NCBI RefSeq assembly: GCF_008080435.1
Contig: NZ_VRKN01000001.1
Coordinates: 600,891 to 664,890 of the forward strand
Source: Enterobacter asburiae
Lineage (GTDB): Bacteria; Pseudomonadota; Gammaproteobacteria; Enterobacterales; Enterobacteriaceae
Direction of reading: 5' to 3'
Length of the DNA stretch: 64,000 nt
Numbering within the stretch: position 1 is the first letter of the stretch; the number at the start of each line of letters is the position of its first letter. Below are positions 7,818 through 17,617 of this stretch, piece after piece. Position numbers and translations under genes: made by a program. A model generated the notes under the pieces. The model did not search any database, was not told the DNA's origin, and saw only the letters and a list, made by a program, of their open reading frames with translations.

Positions 7818-8870
7818 TCAGGCAAAAGTATTAATTCCGTAAATATTTCCCGGCGTGGTGGTTAATAATGTCGGGACGATATCGTCGTCATCCGGCTGGG
7901 TGTCGCCCTCGTGCTGAGCCTGCTGCTCGCCCGGCGCGTTGTCCCCCTGACCACCCGGCGCAGCGTGCTGTTGTCCTTCCGCGCTGACGTTCGCCTGGCC
8001 GAGCTGAATGCCCGACTCCGCCATCGCGGCGCGCAGCTGCGGCATTGCCTGCTCCATGGCGTGGCGAATATGGGCATGTTCGCTGACGATATGAATATGC
8101 GCCTGATCCTGCTGTACGCGCAGGGAGATCTGCAGGGAACCTAACTCTTCGGGATGTAAACGGATCTCCGCGCTGTGCAGGCCGTTGCGGCTAAACAGCG
8201 CAATATGCTGGCTGACCGACTGCTTCCACTCCGGCGTTTCTGGCGGGTGGTTGACGGTGACCACCTGGTGTGGCGCGTGCGCAACGCTGGTGCGCACGGC
8301 AGCCGGCAGCGCCACGGCATTCGCCGGTGAGGTGGCGGACATCTCTGGCATGGCGACCGTCTCCGTCGCGACCGGTGCAGGCTGCGCCAGAGCAGAGGTT
8401 GTCACCGTCGGCGGTTTCTCTGTCGCACTGAGCGGTGCTAACGTTTTACCGCCCTGCGCGTCGGGTTTGCCGTCCGGCGCAGGCTTACCGGGCTCTGGCC
8501 GTGCCGCAGTCTCCGCGCCCGTCACGCTGCGGGTCACCAGCTGTTGAAGTAGCCACTGCGGGCTTTCCTCGACTTCACCTTCACTGAGTGCGACGCCCGT
8601 CAGCGCCTCAGCCAGCCCCGGTGTCGCCACAAGCAGCGCGTCGCTGCCCGCGTCATCGCCCTCGTCGGTCATCTCCGCCAGCTGTCCCGGCAGCATACCG
8701 ATCGGATGCGCCGCCTCCGGCAGGGCGACCAGCGCCTGCGGATCCAGACCGGTAAACAGCTGTGCCAGTTTACCCTCCAGCGCCAGATCGAAATCCTCGT
8801 CAGCAAGCAAGCCCGCTTTCGGTTTGCCCTGTGTTCCACCCAGTAGCAGGGTGGCAATATCAATGTTCAT
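7818..8870 (-). CDS. fliK: Flagellar hook-length control protein FliK
   Basis: The 350-residue protein has a long, low-complexity, Pro/Ala/Thr-rich N-terminal and middle region, as expected for a molecular ruler. The compact C-terminal domain carries the hook-control signature LHPEELGSLQISLRVQQDQ followed by HAHIRHAMEQAMPQLRAAM. FliK is secreted during hook growth and triggers FlhB to switch substrate class from rod and hook to filament. The last 50 residues are again low complexity. Its start overlaps the end of fliJ by four bases. Confidence 0.93.
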   Translation of the reverse strand: MNIDIATLLLGGTQGKPKAGLLADEDFDLALEGKLAQLFTGLDPQALVALPEAAHPIGMLPGQLAEMTDEGDDAGSDALLVATPGLAEALTGVALSEGEVEESPQWLLQQLVTRSVTGAETAARPEPGKPAPDGKPDAQGGKTLAPLSATEKPPTVTTSALAQPAPVATETVAMPEMSATSPANAVALPAAVRTSVAHAPHQVVTVNHPPETPEWKQSVSQHIALFSRNGLHSAEIRLHPEELGSLQISLRVQQDQAHIHIVSEHAHIRHAMEQAMPQLRAAMAESGIQLGQANVSAEGQQHAAPGGQGDNAPGEQQAQHEGDTQPDDDDIVPTLLTTTPGNIYGINTFA

Positions 8871-9316
8871 AGCCTTTCTCTCTTCTGCCCGGCGCGCTGA
8901 GCAAATTCATCCATCAGTTTTTGTTCGTGTCGGCTCTGAACCAACGCCTGCGCCGTCTCCCGGCGGTTAATCAATGTTTCAAACGCATTCAGACGTTGCT
9001 TGTTTTGCACCCAGTTTTGTTTGACCTTGTCGACCGCCTGTTCACAGGCGTCGACGTGGCCTTGCTGCTGCTTCACGACCTGTTTCAGCGATAAAATAAA
9101 CGACTGGTGATTGACCAGATCCGCCACCGACATGCCGTTGCCCATCATTCCCTGGCGCAGGGACTGCTGATACTCCTGCTCGTAGTGCTGGAGCTGTTCA
9201 TGCTGGGCGACCGCCTGCTGAAGCTGCTGCTGAACGCCACCCAGTGCGCGGGTGGTTTCCGTCAGCGTTTCTTCTGCCATGTCGCGCAGCAGGGTCATAG
9301 GGTTGTTTACCTTCAT
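8867..9316 (-). CDS. fliJ: Flagellar export chaperone FliJ
   Basis: The 149-residue protein is almost entirely helical and rich in Gln, Glu and Leu, forming the antiparallel coiled coil typical of FliJ (147 in E. coli). Recognisable parts are QQQLQQAVAQHEQLQHYEQE and the C-terminal NRRETAQALVQSRHEQKLMD. FliJ resembles the gamma subunit of F-ATPases, sits inside the FliI hexamer and links it to FlhA. It lies between fliI (12-base gap) and fliK (overlap). Confidence 0.94.
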   Translation of the reverse strand: MKVNNPMTLLRDMAEETLTETTRALGGVQQQLQQAVAQHEQLQHYEQEYQQSLRQGMMGNGMSVADLVNHQSFILSLKQVVKQQQGHVDACEQAVDKVKQNWVQNKQRLNAFETLINRRETAQALVQSRHEQKLMDEFAQRAGQKRERL

Positions 9317-9328
9317 GGCGCCTCCGGA

Positions 9329-10693
9329 TTAGTCCCTGATGTCCGGGAATAGCCCGGACAGCGCGCTTACGGCGTCGTCATAACCGCTGCGTTCGTGGAT
9401 CGCCTGGTGGAGGAAGGCCTCCAGCGTCGGGTAGCTGTCGATCGCCTGATCAAGCAGCGCGTCGCTGCCTTTGGCGTAAGCCCCGACGCTCACCAGATCG
9501 CGGTTACGCTGATACGCAGAAAGCAGCTGTTTGAAGCGTTGCACCTTGCGGTACTGAGCATGCGGGATCAGTTCGGTCATGGCTCGGCTGACAGAGGCTT
9601 CAATGTCGATAGCCGGATAGTGCCCCGCCTCGGCGAGACGACGTGACAGCACGATATGCCCGTCGAGGATCGCCCGCGCCGAATCGGCAATCGGATCCTG
9701 CTGGTCGTCCCCCTCCGTCAGTACGGTATAAAACGCGGTGATGGAGCCGCCCCCTTTCACCCCGTTACCGGTCCGTTCAACCAGCGCAGGCAGACGGGCA
9801 AAGACCGACGGCGGATACCCTTTCGTTGCAGGGGGCTCCCCAATCGCCAGCGCCACTTCACGCTGCGCCATGGCATACCGCGTCAGGGAATCCATGATCA
9901 GCAGCACGTTCAGGCCGCGCTCGCGAAAATCTTCGGCAATGCGGGTGGCATAGACCGCCCCCTGCATGCGCAAAACCGGCGAGACGTCGGCCGGAGCAGC
10001 CACCACCACCGCACGCGCCAGCCCCTGCTCGCCGAGGATATTCTCAATAAAATCTTTTACTTCACGGCCACGCTCGCCAATCAGCCCCACCACGATCGCA
10101 TCGGCGGTGGTAAAGCGCGCCATCATGCCCAGCAGCACGCTTTTGCCGACGCCGGAGCCCGCAAACAGGCCCATTCGCTGGCCGCGCCCCACGGTCAACA
10201 GACCGTTGATGGCGCGCACGCCCACATCCAGCACGGTTTTAATCGGGTCACGGTGGAGCGGATTGAGCGTCGGGGTAAAGAGACCCGCGGCCGGTTTACC
10301 CGGTGCCGGGCGGCCATCCAGAGGACGCCCCTGGGCGTCGAGCACGCGGCCCAGCAGATGCGGGCCAACGGGAAGCTGTTTGCCGGAAGCGCTGGCGGTT
10401 TGCAGGGCATAGATTCGCGCCCCCGGCAGGATGCCGTCCACGTGTTCCAGCGGCATCAGAAACAGCGTCTGACCATTGAAGCCGACCACTTCGCTTTCAA
10501 CCGGCATAATGCCCTGCTCCGTCTGGCGCTCAACGATGCAGAGCGCGCCAATCGGCAGCTTCAGCCCGACGGCTTCCATCACCAGCCCCGTGGCGCGTGT
10601 CAGCTTGCCGTACTGGCGAAAATCAGGCACCTGAGCCAGCTTCTCTTCCACCCGGTCAAGGACGGAGAGCCATTTTTTTAGCTGCTCGCTCAT
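9329..10693 (-). CDS. fliI: Flagellum-specific ATP synthase FliI
   Basis: The 454-residue protein is close to E. coli FliI (457). It has a Walker A motif ([14 protein letters not shown]), a Walker B region ([14 protein letters not shown]) and the family segments [11 protein letters not shown] and [20 protein letters not shown]. FliI is the cytoplasmic ATPase of the export apparatus. It is held by FliH and FliN and unfolds and feeds substrates to the gate. Its ATG overlaps the fliH stop by four bases. Confidence 0.97.
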   Translation of the reverse strand: MSEQLKKWLSVLDRVEEKLAQVPDFRQYGKLTRATGLVMEAVGLKLPIGALCIVERQTEQGIMPVESEVVGFNGQTLFLMPLEHVDGILPGARIYALQTASASGKQLPVGPHLLGRVLDAQGRPLDGRPAPGKPAAGLFTPTLNPLHRDPIKTVLDVGVRAINGLLTVGRGQRMGLFAGSGVGKSVLLGMMARFTTADAIVVGLIGERGREVKDFIENILGEQGLARAVVVAAPADVSPVLRMQGAVYATRIAEDFRERGLNVLLIMDSLTRYAMAQREVALAIGEPPATKGYPPSVFARLPALVERTGNGVKGGGSITAFYTVLTEGDDQQDPIADSARAILDGHIVLSRRLAEAGHYPAIDIEASVSRAMTELIPHAQYRKVQRFKQLLSAYQRNRDLVSVGAYAKGSDALLDQAIDSYPTLEAFLHQAIHERSGYDDAVSALSGLFPDIRD

Positions 10694-11409
10694 TGCGAAA
10701 GCTCCTCGCGCGCCAGGTGACAGAGCGCCTGCCAGCGCGTGTCCATGCTGGCATCCACCTCCGCGTCAGGCGACACCACGCGGCAGCCGCCCGCAGCGAG
10801 CTGTGCGTCGCGATGCAGCTCCCAGCCCATCGCCGTCAGCGTGTCGCCGAGCGCCTGCTCAACCGTGGCAAACGCCGCCGGACTGACATACAGCTTAAAG
10901 GTGCCGTGCAGCAGCACATCCTGCTGCATCAGGGTACGGATCTGGCTCACCAGCCCCTGATTGTCCGCCACGCTGGCGCTACCGTAGAGCTGCTGCACGG
11001 CGGTGAGCGCGAACTGTACCAGACGGCCGGGGATCAGGCTTTCGAGGTTCTCCAGCGCAAGCCTGAAGTGGGCGACCCACTGTTCCGCTTCACGCAGAAG
11101 CGCCTGCTGCTCCAGCCGCACCTGTTCGAGTCCCTGCGCAAAACCCGCCTCGCGTCCTTCTTTAAGACCCGCTTCGTGGCCCTGCCTGCGTCCCTCTTCC
11201 TGGCCCTGCTGCTGCCCCTGCGCAAAACCCTGCTGCTCCGCCTGTTTACGCAGGCGCGCCAGCTCGGCTTTCAGCTGTGCCTCGGACTGGGCGTTATCCA
11301 GCGTCGGCAGCGGGGTTTCAGGGGCTTCTCCCAGCAGATTTTCCGGCTGCCAGCTGTGCCACTCGTGGGTGTTGCTTTCCTTAAACGTAGGCATCGTCGC
11401 TGCCTCCAA
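10690..11409 (-). CDS. fliH: Flagellar export regulator FliH
   Basis: The 239-residue protein has the FliH hallmark: a run of GxxxG-type repeats in the middle ([20 protein letters not shown], then [13 protein letters not shown]), followed by a coiled coil and a C-terminal domain that binds FliI. Its N-terminus overlaps fliG by 28 bases. A start at ATG 11394 (MPTFKESN) would leave a 13-base overlap and resembles the shorter N-terminus of homologues. FliH ties FliI to the C-ring and restrains its ATPase activity. Confidence 0.93.
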   Translation of the reverse strand: MEAATMPTFKESNTHEWHSWQPENLLGEAPETPLPTLDNAQSEAQLKAELARLRKQAEQQGFAQGQQQGQEEGRRQGHEAGLKEGREAGFAQGLEQVRLEQQALLREAEQWVAHFRLALENLESLIPGRLVQFALTAVQQLYGSASVADNQGLVSQIRTLMQQDVLLHGTFKLYVSPAAFATVEQALGDTLTAMGWELHRDAQLAAGGCRVVSPDAEVDASMDTRWQALCHLAREELSQ

Positions 11410-12367
11410 TCAGGATCTCGCCGGATTCGGCCAGGCGACGCACCACGTTGAGGATCGTCTTCTGCTCGGCTTCGACCTGCGACAGACGCACCGGGCCACG
11501 CGAGGCCAGATCGTCGGTCATCAGTTCGGCCTGACGACGGGACATATTGCGGAAGAACTTCATGCGCAGCGGCTCGTCGGCCCCCTTCAGGGCGATGATC
11601 AGCGTCTCGCTCTCGATCTCCTGCAGCAGGCGCTGGATGCTGCGGTCTTCCACATCCACCAGATTTTCGAACAGGAACATCTCGTCGATGATCTTCTGCG
11701 CCAGCTCGCCGTCGAACTCGCGTACCGCTTCGATGGCCGCCTCTTCCTGATGAGACTTCATCAGGTTGAGGATCTCTGCCGCCGGACGCACGCCGCCCAT
11801 CTTGCTGCGCTTCAGGTTCTGGCCGTGGAGCAGGTTGTTCAGCACTTCCGTCAGCTCCTGCAGCGCGGCAGGCTGTACGCCGCCAAAGGTGGCGATACGC
11901 AGCATAATGTCGTTACGCTCGCGGTCGTCAAATTTGCCCAGCACGTCCGCCGCCTGGTTACGCTTCAGGTGGACCAGGATGGTAGCGATGATCTGCGGAT
12001 GCTCCTCGCGGATCAGATCAAATACCGCCTGCGGATCCATAAAGTTGAGCGTTTCAATGCCGTTGGTACCCTGATGGGTGTCCAGCAGATCTTCCAGCAG
12101 CGACGAGGCGCGCTCTTCGCCCAGCGCCTTCACCAGCACGCTGCGCAGATAATCGTTGGTATTGAGGCTCAGCGCCGCGTATTCGCTGGAGTCTTTCTTA
12201 AACTCCTCCAGCACGCTCGCCATCTGGTCATGAGTAAAGCCCGCCATATTCACCATCGAGGCGCTGATCTGCTTCACTTCGTGGGCATTGAGGTGCTTGA
12301 ACACCTCTGCGGCCAGGACATCACCCAGCGTCAGCATGACGATGGCGCTTTTTTCTGAGGCATTCAT
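11381..12367 (-). CDS. fliG: Flagellar motor switch protein FliG
   Basis: The 328-residue protein closely tracks E. coli FliG. It has the middle-domain [15 protein letters not shown] motif, the [16 protein letters not shown] helix, the [19 protein letters not shown] segment and the charged torque helix near the C-terminus ([19 protein letters not shown]). FliG sits on the MS-ring protein FliF and interacts with MotA to generate torque. The start overlaps the end of fliF by one base. Its close match to the E. coli protein groups this system with primary rather than lateral (flag-2 type) flagella. Confidence 0.97.
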   Translation of the reverse strand: MNASEKSAIVMLTLGDVLAAEVFKHLNAHEVKQISASMVNMAGFTHDQMASVLEEFKKDSSEYAALSLNTNDYLRSVLVKALGEERASSLLEDLLDTHQGTNGIETLNFMDPQAVFDLIREEHPQIIATILVHLKRNQAADVLGKFDDRERNDIMLRIATFGGVQPAALQELTEVLNNLLHGQNLKRSKMGGVRPAAEILNLMKSHQEEAAIEAVREFDGELAQKIIDEMFLFENLVDVEDRSIQRLLQEIESETLIIALKGADEPLRMKFFRNMSRRQAELMTDDLASRGPVRLSQVEAEQKTILNVVRRLAESGEILIGGSDDAYV

Positions 12368-14046
12368 TATTTAGTCTCCTTACTCATCCACTGACGGATT
12401 ACCAGGGCAATAACACGAGGCTCCTGCTCCGCCAGCTCACGCAGCTGCTGACCATTGAGTTCGGTATCCACACGCTGCTGGGCGCGATCGCGGGTGTTTT
12501 TCTCGGAAGCGCGTTTTTTCGCGGCCCGCTCTTCTTCGCGTGCCTCTTTTTCCATCTCCAGACGACGCAGCGTGGTCTCCTGATGACGGCTCCAGGCGGG
12601 CTGCACCAGCTTGCGCCACATCACCCAGGCGATAATCGCAATCACCAGATAACGGGCGATGGACATCAGCAGGGCATAGAAACGATCCTGCTCCCAGAAC
12701 GGCGGTACAGGCTCTTCCACCACGCCGTTGAACGCGGAGTTGAGGATGTTGACGCTGTCGCCGCGCGTGGCGTTATAGCCAATGGCCTCTTTCACCAGGG
12801 CATTGATGCGGGTCAGTTCTGCCTCGCTAATCGGTCCCGGTTTGCCCTCTTCCCCCTGCGGCAGGTGGTTGATGACCACGGCGACGGACAGACGCTGAAT
12901 GCGGCCCGCGTTGGATTTGGTATGGGTCAGCGTGCGGTCCACTTCGAAGTTGGTGGTTTCATCGCTGCGATTGTTATACGGCTGTGCGGGCTCACGGCTG
13001 GCACTGCTCCCGGAGGTGGTCTCTTTTTTCTCCTCCGCCGGGGTATTTAACGGCTGGGTGATCGGCGCTGTGGCTGGCGCTGGCGGCGTATTGCTCAGCG
13101 CCCCCGGAACGCCGCTGGCTCCCCGGCGGTTGCCCTGCTCAGAGAGGCTGGCCTGACGGCTGCGGATCGCCATTTTTTCCGGCTCGCTGTTCGGCTGATA
13201 CTGCTCCAGCGTCTGCTCCTGCTCGGTGAAGTCAATCTGTGCCGTCACCTGCGCGCGAATGTTTTCATTGCCCACCAGCGGGGCCAGAATGCGCTGAATA
13301 CGCTGCTGGTAGTCGCTTTCGATTTCGTTGGTGTATTTCAGGTGCGCCGTTTGCAAACCGCGCACGCCGCTTTGGGTCAGCAGGTTACCGCGCTGATCGA
13401 CAATGGTCACACTCTCAGCCGAGAGCCCGGTGACCGCGCTGGAGATAAGATGGGTGATTGCCACCACCTGGCTGTCATCCAGGGAGCGCCCCTGCAGCAG
13501 ATTAACGGTCACCGACGCGGTCGGTTTTTTCTGCTCGCGGACAAACATTGACGGTTTCGGCGTGGCCAGGTGCACACGTGCGCTCTGGATCGGGCCGAGA
13601 TTTTCAATCGTACGCGCCAGCTCGCCTTCCAGCGCGCGCTGGTAGTTGACCTGCTCCGTAAACTGGCTGACGCCAAACTTTTCCTGGTCCAGCAGTTCAA
13701 ACCCCACCGAACCGCCTTTTGGCAGCCCCTGCTGGGCCAGCTTCATGCGCACTTCATGCACCTGGGAGCCCGGTACCATGATCGCGCCGCCCGGCGTATC
13801 GATACGGTATGGGACGTTAAGCTGCGAGAGTTGGGCAACAATGGCACCGCCCTCTTCATCACTGATATTGCTGAACAGCACCCGGTAATCCGGCTCCTTC
13901 GCCCAGAACATTAACGCGATGATGACGGAAAGCGCCGCAGCGCCGCAAATCACCAGCAAAAGCTTCGGGCTGCCGCGAAGTGAGGACAGTAGCGATTTCA
14001 TTCGCTCTGCCGGATTGTTCGTTAACTCATTTAGTGTGGCACTCAT
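12367..14046 (-). CDS. fliF: Flagellar MS-ring protein FliF
   Basis: The 559-residue protein has two membrane helices (about residues 27-47 and 445-470) flanking a large periplasmic region with ring-building motifs, including the segment starting [22 protein letters not shown] low-complexity loop (about 285-355) and a C-terminal FliG-binding tail ending REWR-like [17 protein letters not shown] are present. FliF is the platform on which the whole flagellum is built and houses the export gate. It is the first gene of the minus-strand operon. Confidence 0.97.
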   Translation of the reverse strand: MSATLNELTNNPAERMKSLLSSLRGSPKLLLVICGAAALSVIIALMFWAKEPDYRVLFSNISDEEGGAIVAQLSQLNVPYRIDTPGGAIMVPGSQVHEVRMKLAQQGLPKGGSVGFELLDQEKFGVSQFTEQVNYQRALEGELARTIENLGPIQSARVHLATPKPSMFVREQKKPTASVTVNLLQGRSLDDSQVVAITHLISSAVTGLSAESVTIVDQRGNLLTQSGVRGLQTAHLKYTNEIESDYQQRIQRILAPLVGNENIRAQVTAQIDFTEQEQTLEQYQPNSEPEKMAIRSRQASLSEQGNRRGASGVPGALSNTPPAPATAPITQPLNTPAEEKKETTSGSSASREPAQPYNNRSDETTNFEVDRTLTHTKSNAGRIQRLSVAVVINHLPQGEEGKPGPISEAELTRINALVKEAIGYNATRGDSVNILNSAFNGVVEEPVPPFWEQDRFYALLMSIARYLVIAIIAWVMWRKLVQPAWSRHQETTLRRLEMEKEAREEERAAKKRASEKNTRDRAQQRVDTELNGQQLRELAEQEPRVIALVIRQWMSKETK

Positions 14047-14309
14047 GCCGTATTCCTGTATGAAATAGCACGCATCAAGGATGCGCGTCAGCTCACGAAA
14101 TTCGCGAGAGTGTTGTCGACGATTTCAAAATATAAGAATTTTTCAGGCGGGCATTATCGTCTGAATGACGTTTTTTTTAAGGACAAATAAGCTCAAAGTT
14201 CTGTCGGCTTATTGGATTTTCTGACGTTTTTATTCACGTGTTAAGCTGTCGACGTTTAAAAGATGTGCAAAGAATAGCGGTTTTTATCTTATTTAAAGGT
14301 AACTGAAAA
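14047..14309. promoter_or_regulatory. Divergent promoter region fliF / fliE
   Basis: These 263 bases separate two divergent flagellar operons and are far more AT-rich than the genes on either side. In E. coli the same position carries FlhDC-dependent class 2 promoters. I see no convincing sigma-28 site (TAAA...GCCGATAA). A ribosome site AAAGGT precedes fliE by 10 bases. The region probably drives both the fliF and the fliE-che-flh operons, so their expression would be tied together. Confidence 0.55.
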
Positions 14310-14633
14310 ATGTCAGCAACATTAATGCGTGGCGTACTTGATCAAATTCAGACTCAGGCGCAGCAGGTCAGCGGCCCGTCTAACCGGCTGCAGACGTCTC
14401 GCGGCGACGCCCCTTCCTTTTCGGATGTGTTATTTAACAGCATCAACGAAATAAATAAAACACAGGTTGAGGCGAAGAACAAGACCCAGCAATGGATGTC
14501 CGGCAGTAGCGATATCGGCCTGAATGACGTCATGCTGGCGATGCAGAAATCTTCTATTTCATTCAGTTTTGGTATGCAGGCGAGAAATAAAATGATCGGT
14601 GCCTATCAGGAAATAATGAATACTCCGGTTTAA
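14310..14633 (+). CDS. fliE: Flagellar hook-basal body protein FliE
   Basis: The 107-residue protein (104 in E. coli) has the FliE C-terminal signature NDVMLAMQKSSISFSFGMQA followed by RNKMIGAYQEIMNTPV. FliE is the first rod-side protein exported and joins the MS-ring and export gate to the rod. It is divergent from fliF, as in E. coli. Here it is followed after only 16 bases by cheR instead of standing alone, so it leads a chemotaxis and export operon. Confidence 0.95.
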   Translation: MSATLMRGVLDQIQTQAQQVSGPSNRLQTSRGDAPSFSDVLFNSINEINKTQVEAKNKTQQWMSGSSDIGLNDVMLAMQKSSISFSFGMQARNKMIGAYQEIMNTPV

Positions 14634-14649
14634 GGTCCGCCCCCCCTCT

Positions 14650-15504
14650 ATGAGTGAAATTAATAGCATTCCTGCACGTTTATCCCTGAATTCACTTTCA
14701 TTGTCTGACGGCGAATTACAGCGGATTGGGAAATTAATCTATACGCGTGCCGGAATTGTCGTCAATGCCCAAAAACGAGAGATGATTTTTAATCGTCTTT
14801 CTCGTCGCGTGCGCATGCTGGCCTTTTCCAGCTTCAGCGATTACATCAACCTGCTTGAATCGCAAACGGAGCACCCGGAGTGGCAGAACTTTATCAACGC
14901 TCTGACCACCAACCTGACCTCCTTTTTTCGCGAGTCTTATCATTTTCCGATCCTCGCAGAACATGCGCGCCAGCACGGGAGCGGGTATCGCGTCTGGTGT
15001 ACCGCCGCCTCTACGGGGGAAGAGCCGTGCTCTATCGCCATGACGCTGCATGACCAGCTGGGTCCCTCCGTTGCCGGGCCGCGCATCTGGGCGTCGGATA
15101 TTGACACCGAGGTGCTGGCAAAAGCAGAGGCGGGGATTTATCGGCTGAGCGACCTGGATTCGCTGACGCTGGCGCAAAAGCGCCACTTTTTCCTGCGTGG
15201 CGCAGGCGACAACAGCGAATGGGTGAAAGCCCGGCGGGAACTGCTGTCGGCTATCCACTATCAGCAGCTTAATTTGCTGGATGAGAAGTGGTCCCTCCCG
15301 GGGCCGTTCAACGCCATCTTTTGTCGCAACGTAATGATTTACTTCGATGCAGCCACGCAGCAGCGTCTGTTGCAGCGTTTTGCGCGCCTGCTCAAGCCGG
15401 GCGGCCTGCTGTTTGTGGGTCACTCTGAACATTTTAGCCATGCCCATATTCCGCTGCGCCTGCGCGGGCAGTCGGTGTATGAACTGACGGAGACAACACG
15501 GTGA
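14650..15504 (+). CDS. cheR: Chemotaxis methyltransferase CheR
   Basis: The 284-residue protein has an N-terminal helical CheR domain (GKLIYTRAGIVVNAQKREM) and a SAM-binding domain with RVWCTAASTGEEPCSIAMTL, NAIFCRNVMIYFD and LLKPGGLLFVGHSEH. CheR methylates glutamates on chemoreceptors with S-adenosylmethionine to reset sensitivity. It lacks an obvious C-terminal extension. Its stop overlaps the GTG start of cheB (GTGA), so the two adaptation enzymes are coupled. Confidence 0.96.
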   Translation: MSEINSIPARLSLNSLSLSDGELQRIGKLIYTRAGIVVNAQKREMIFNRLSRRVRMLAFSSFSDYINLLESQTEHPEWQNFINALTTNLTSFFRESYHFPILAEHARQHGSGYRVWCTAASTGEEPCSIAMTLHDQLGPSVAGPRIWASDIDTEVLAKAEAGIYRLSDLDSLTLAQKRHFFLRGAGDNSEWVKARRELLSAIHYQQLNLLDEKWSLPGPFNAIFCRNVMIYFDAATQQRLLQRFARLLKPGGLLFVGHSEHFSHAHIPLRLRGQSVYELTETTR

Positions 15505-16556
15505 GCCCGATTCGCGTGCTGGCGGTCGATGATTCTGCACTTATGCGTAACATGCTGAGCGCAGTGGTTAATCAGCAGCCTGATATGGAAATGGTCGGCA
15601 CAGCGCCGGACGCGTTTATCGCGCGCGAGCTGATTAAACAGCTGGACCCGGACGTGGTGACGCTGGATGTCGACATGCCCCGCATGGACGGGCTGGAGTT
15701 TCTCTCCCGCCTGATGCGTCTGCGCCCGATGCCGGTGATCATGATCTCCTCCCTGACCACGCGTGGTTCAAAGGCCACCCTTGCCGCACTGGAGCACGGT
15801 GCGGTCGATTTTCTGGCCAAACCGGAGCATCGCGGCGCGGGAAACATTGAAAGCTGGAGCCAGCAGGTCGTGGAGAAGATCCGCGTCGCGGCCCGCGCAA
15901 AGCTACTCCAGCGTAAGCAGAACGACACACCCGTCCTGGCGGGTATTCCCGTGCGCCAGCAGAGCATCATCGCCATTGGCTCGTCGACTGGCGGCACGGA
16001 GGCCCTGCGTCGGGTGCTGATGCCGTTACCGGTAAGCACGCCGGGGATCGTTATCGCCCAGCATATGCCCGCGGGTTTTACCTACTCGTTCGCCCAGCGC
16101 CTTGACTCACTGTGCCAGATTGCGGTGCGTGAAGCGCAGGATGGCGAACCGGTTCTGCCGGGAACCGCCCTCATCGCGCCGGGGGATCGGCATATGGAGA
16201 TCATCGGCCATGACAATAGCTACCGGATCAGACTCAGCGATGCCCCGGCGGTCAACCGCCACCGCCCCTCTGTTGACGTGCTGTTCGATTCGGTCGCACG
16301 CCAGGCCAGTAAACATGCGAGCGCAGCCATTCTGACCGGCATGGGCGCGGACGGCGCACGGGGGCTGCTGCACCTGCGGCAAACCGGCGCTTTCACCCTC
16401 GCACAAAGCGAAGCGACCTGCGTGGTCTTCGGCATGCCCCGCGAAGCCATCGCCCTGGGGGCGGCGAAAAAGGTCATTGATCTTGACGATATCAGCCAGT
16501 GCTTGCTGGACAGTTTTCATTATAAAAAACAACCCCAAACCGACTCACGACGTTAA
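15501..16556 (+). CDS. cheB: Chemotaxis methylesterase CheB
   Basis: The 351-residue protein starts at GTG 15501. Its receiver domain carries the acidic pair D10-D11, the phosphoacceptor D56 (TLDVDMPRMDG) and a conserved Lys (LAKPEH). The esterase domain has the catalytic Ser motif IGSSTGGTEAL, the His motif IAQHMPAGF and the Asp motif LTGMGADGARG. CheB removes methyl groups from receptors and deamidates them when phosphorylated by CheA. All catalytic residues are present, so the enzyme should be active. Confidence 0.97.
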   Translation: MSPIRVLAVDDSALMRNMLSAVVNQQPDMEMVGTAPDAFIARELIKQLDPDVVTLDVDMPRMDGLEFLSRLMRLRPMPVIMISSLTTRGSKATLAALEHGAVDFLAKPEHRGAGNIESWSQQVVEKIRVAARAKLLQRKQNDTPVLAGIPVRQQSIIAIGSSTGGTEALRRVLMPLPVSTPGIVIAQHMPAGFTYSFAQRLDSLCQIAVREAQDGEPVLPGTALIAPGDRHMEIIGHDNSYRIRLSDAPAVNRHRPSVDVLFDSVARQASKHASAAILTGMGADGARGLLHLRQTGAFTLAQSEATCVVFGMPREAIALGAAKKVIDLDDISQCLLDSFHYKKQPQTDSRR

Positions 16557-16568
16557 GGAGATTCACCC

Positions 16569-16955
16569 ATGTCGGATAAAAATTTGCGTTTTCTGGTGGT
16601 GGACGATTTCGCCACCATGCGACGCATCGTACGAAACCTGCTGCAGGATCTGGGCTACAAACACATTGACGAAGCGGAAGACGGCGCTGACGCACTCAAC
16701 AAGCTGCGTGCAGACAAATTCGACTTCGTGGTCAGCGACTGGAACATGCCGAATGTGGATGGCCTGGAGCTGCTAAAAACCATCCGCACCGATGCCGCCA
16801 TGGCAACACTGCCGGTCCTGATGGTCACCGCAGAAGCGAAGAAAGAGAACATCATTGCGGCAGCGCAGGCAGGTGCCAATGGTTACATCGTGAAGCCCTT
16901 CACCGCCGCGACGCTGGAAGAGAAGCTGGGCAAAATTTTTGAAAAACTCGGGTAA
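16569..16955 (+). CDS. cheY: Chemotaxis response regulator CheY
   Basis: The 128-residue single receiver domain is close to E. coli CheY (129 residues). It has the acidic pair D12-D13, the phosphoacceptor D57 (VVSDWNMPN), the switch Thr in MVTAEAKKE and the conserved Lys in YIVKPFTA. Phosphorylated CheY binds FliM and reverses motor rotation. A strong ribosome site (TTAAGGAGATT) precedes the ATG, consistent with CheY being needed in excess. Confidence 0.98.
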   Translation: MSDKNLRFLVVDDFATMRRIVRNLLQDLGYKHIDEAEDGADALNKLRADKFDFVVSDWNMPNVDGLELLKTIRTDAAMATLPVLMVTAEAKKENIIAAAQAGANGYIVKPFTAATLEEKLGKIFEKLG

Positions 16956-16960
16956 CCCTT

Positions 16961-17599
16961 ATGAACACCCCGTTAAACATGCAGGCGGATAACGCCAAAG
17001 AGATTTTTGTCCGCATTGGACAGCTGACCCGCCTGCTGCGCGACAGCATGGCCAATCTTGGGCTGGAACAAGCGATTATGGAAGTGGCGGATGCCTTTCC
17101 CAATACCCGCGACCGCCTGAACTATGTGGTTGGCAAGACGTCTGATGCTGCCGATCGTGCGTTGACCAGCGTCGAAGTGGCGCGCCCGTTACAGGAAGGG
17201 ATGAGCGAAAGCGCTTCCCGCCTCAGCGAGCGCTGGGATGCCTGGTTTGAAAACCCGCAGCCGCTGGATGATGCCCGTGAGCTGGTGAAAGCAACACGCG
17301 GTTTCCTGCGTGAAGTACCGGATGTCACGCAGCAGACCAACCGCCAGCTGACCGAAATCATGATGGCCCAGGACTTTCAGGATCTGACGGGTCAGGTGTT
17401 GCAGAGCCTGATGCACGTCATTGAAACGGTTGAGAAAGAACTGATCAGCGTGCTGGTGGAGAACATGAACGAGCGCGACATGGATGCCCTACCCGATGAT
17501 GCGCACCTGAAGAACGGCCCGCAAATTGATACCAGCGCCGAAGGCATTGTCGCCTCTCAGGAACAAGTGGACGATCTGCTGGAGTCACTCGGCTTCTAA
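16961..17599 (+). CDS. cheZ: CheY phosphatase CheZ
   Basis: The 212-residue protein is mostly helical (long four-helix hairpin), with the catalytic segment around MMAQDFQDLTGQVLQ and a C-terminal CheY-binding peptide VDDLLESLGF after a flexible linker. CheZ speeds dephosphorylation of CheY. It lies 5 bases after cheY, as in E. coli. CheZ is largely confined to beta- and gammaproteobacteria, and its presence argues for an E. coli-type chemotaxis circuit. Confidence 0.96.
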   Translation: MNTPLNMQADNAKEIFVRIGQLTRLLRDSMANLGLEQAIMEVADAFPNTRDRLNYVVGKTSDAADRALTSVEVARPLQEGMSESASRLSERWDAWFENPQPLDDARELVKATRGFLREVPDVTQQTNRQLTEIMMAQDFQDLTGQVLQSLMHVIETVEKELISVLVENMNERDMDALPDDAHLKNGPQIDTSAEGIVASQEQVDDLLESLGF

Positions 17600-17617
17600 T
17601 CACGCCGGGCTAATGCC

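Noticed and set aside
9656..12358. Long plus-strand open frames opposite fliI, fliH and fliG
   Set aside because: They are antisense to well-conserved flagellar genes, and their composition (His, Gln and Arg rich) is that of shadow frames.
14047..14309. A sigma-28 promoter before fliE
   Set aside because: AAAGTT and GGCTTATT are present near 14195-14215, but spacing and sequence do not fit TAAA-N15-GCCGATAA well enough.
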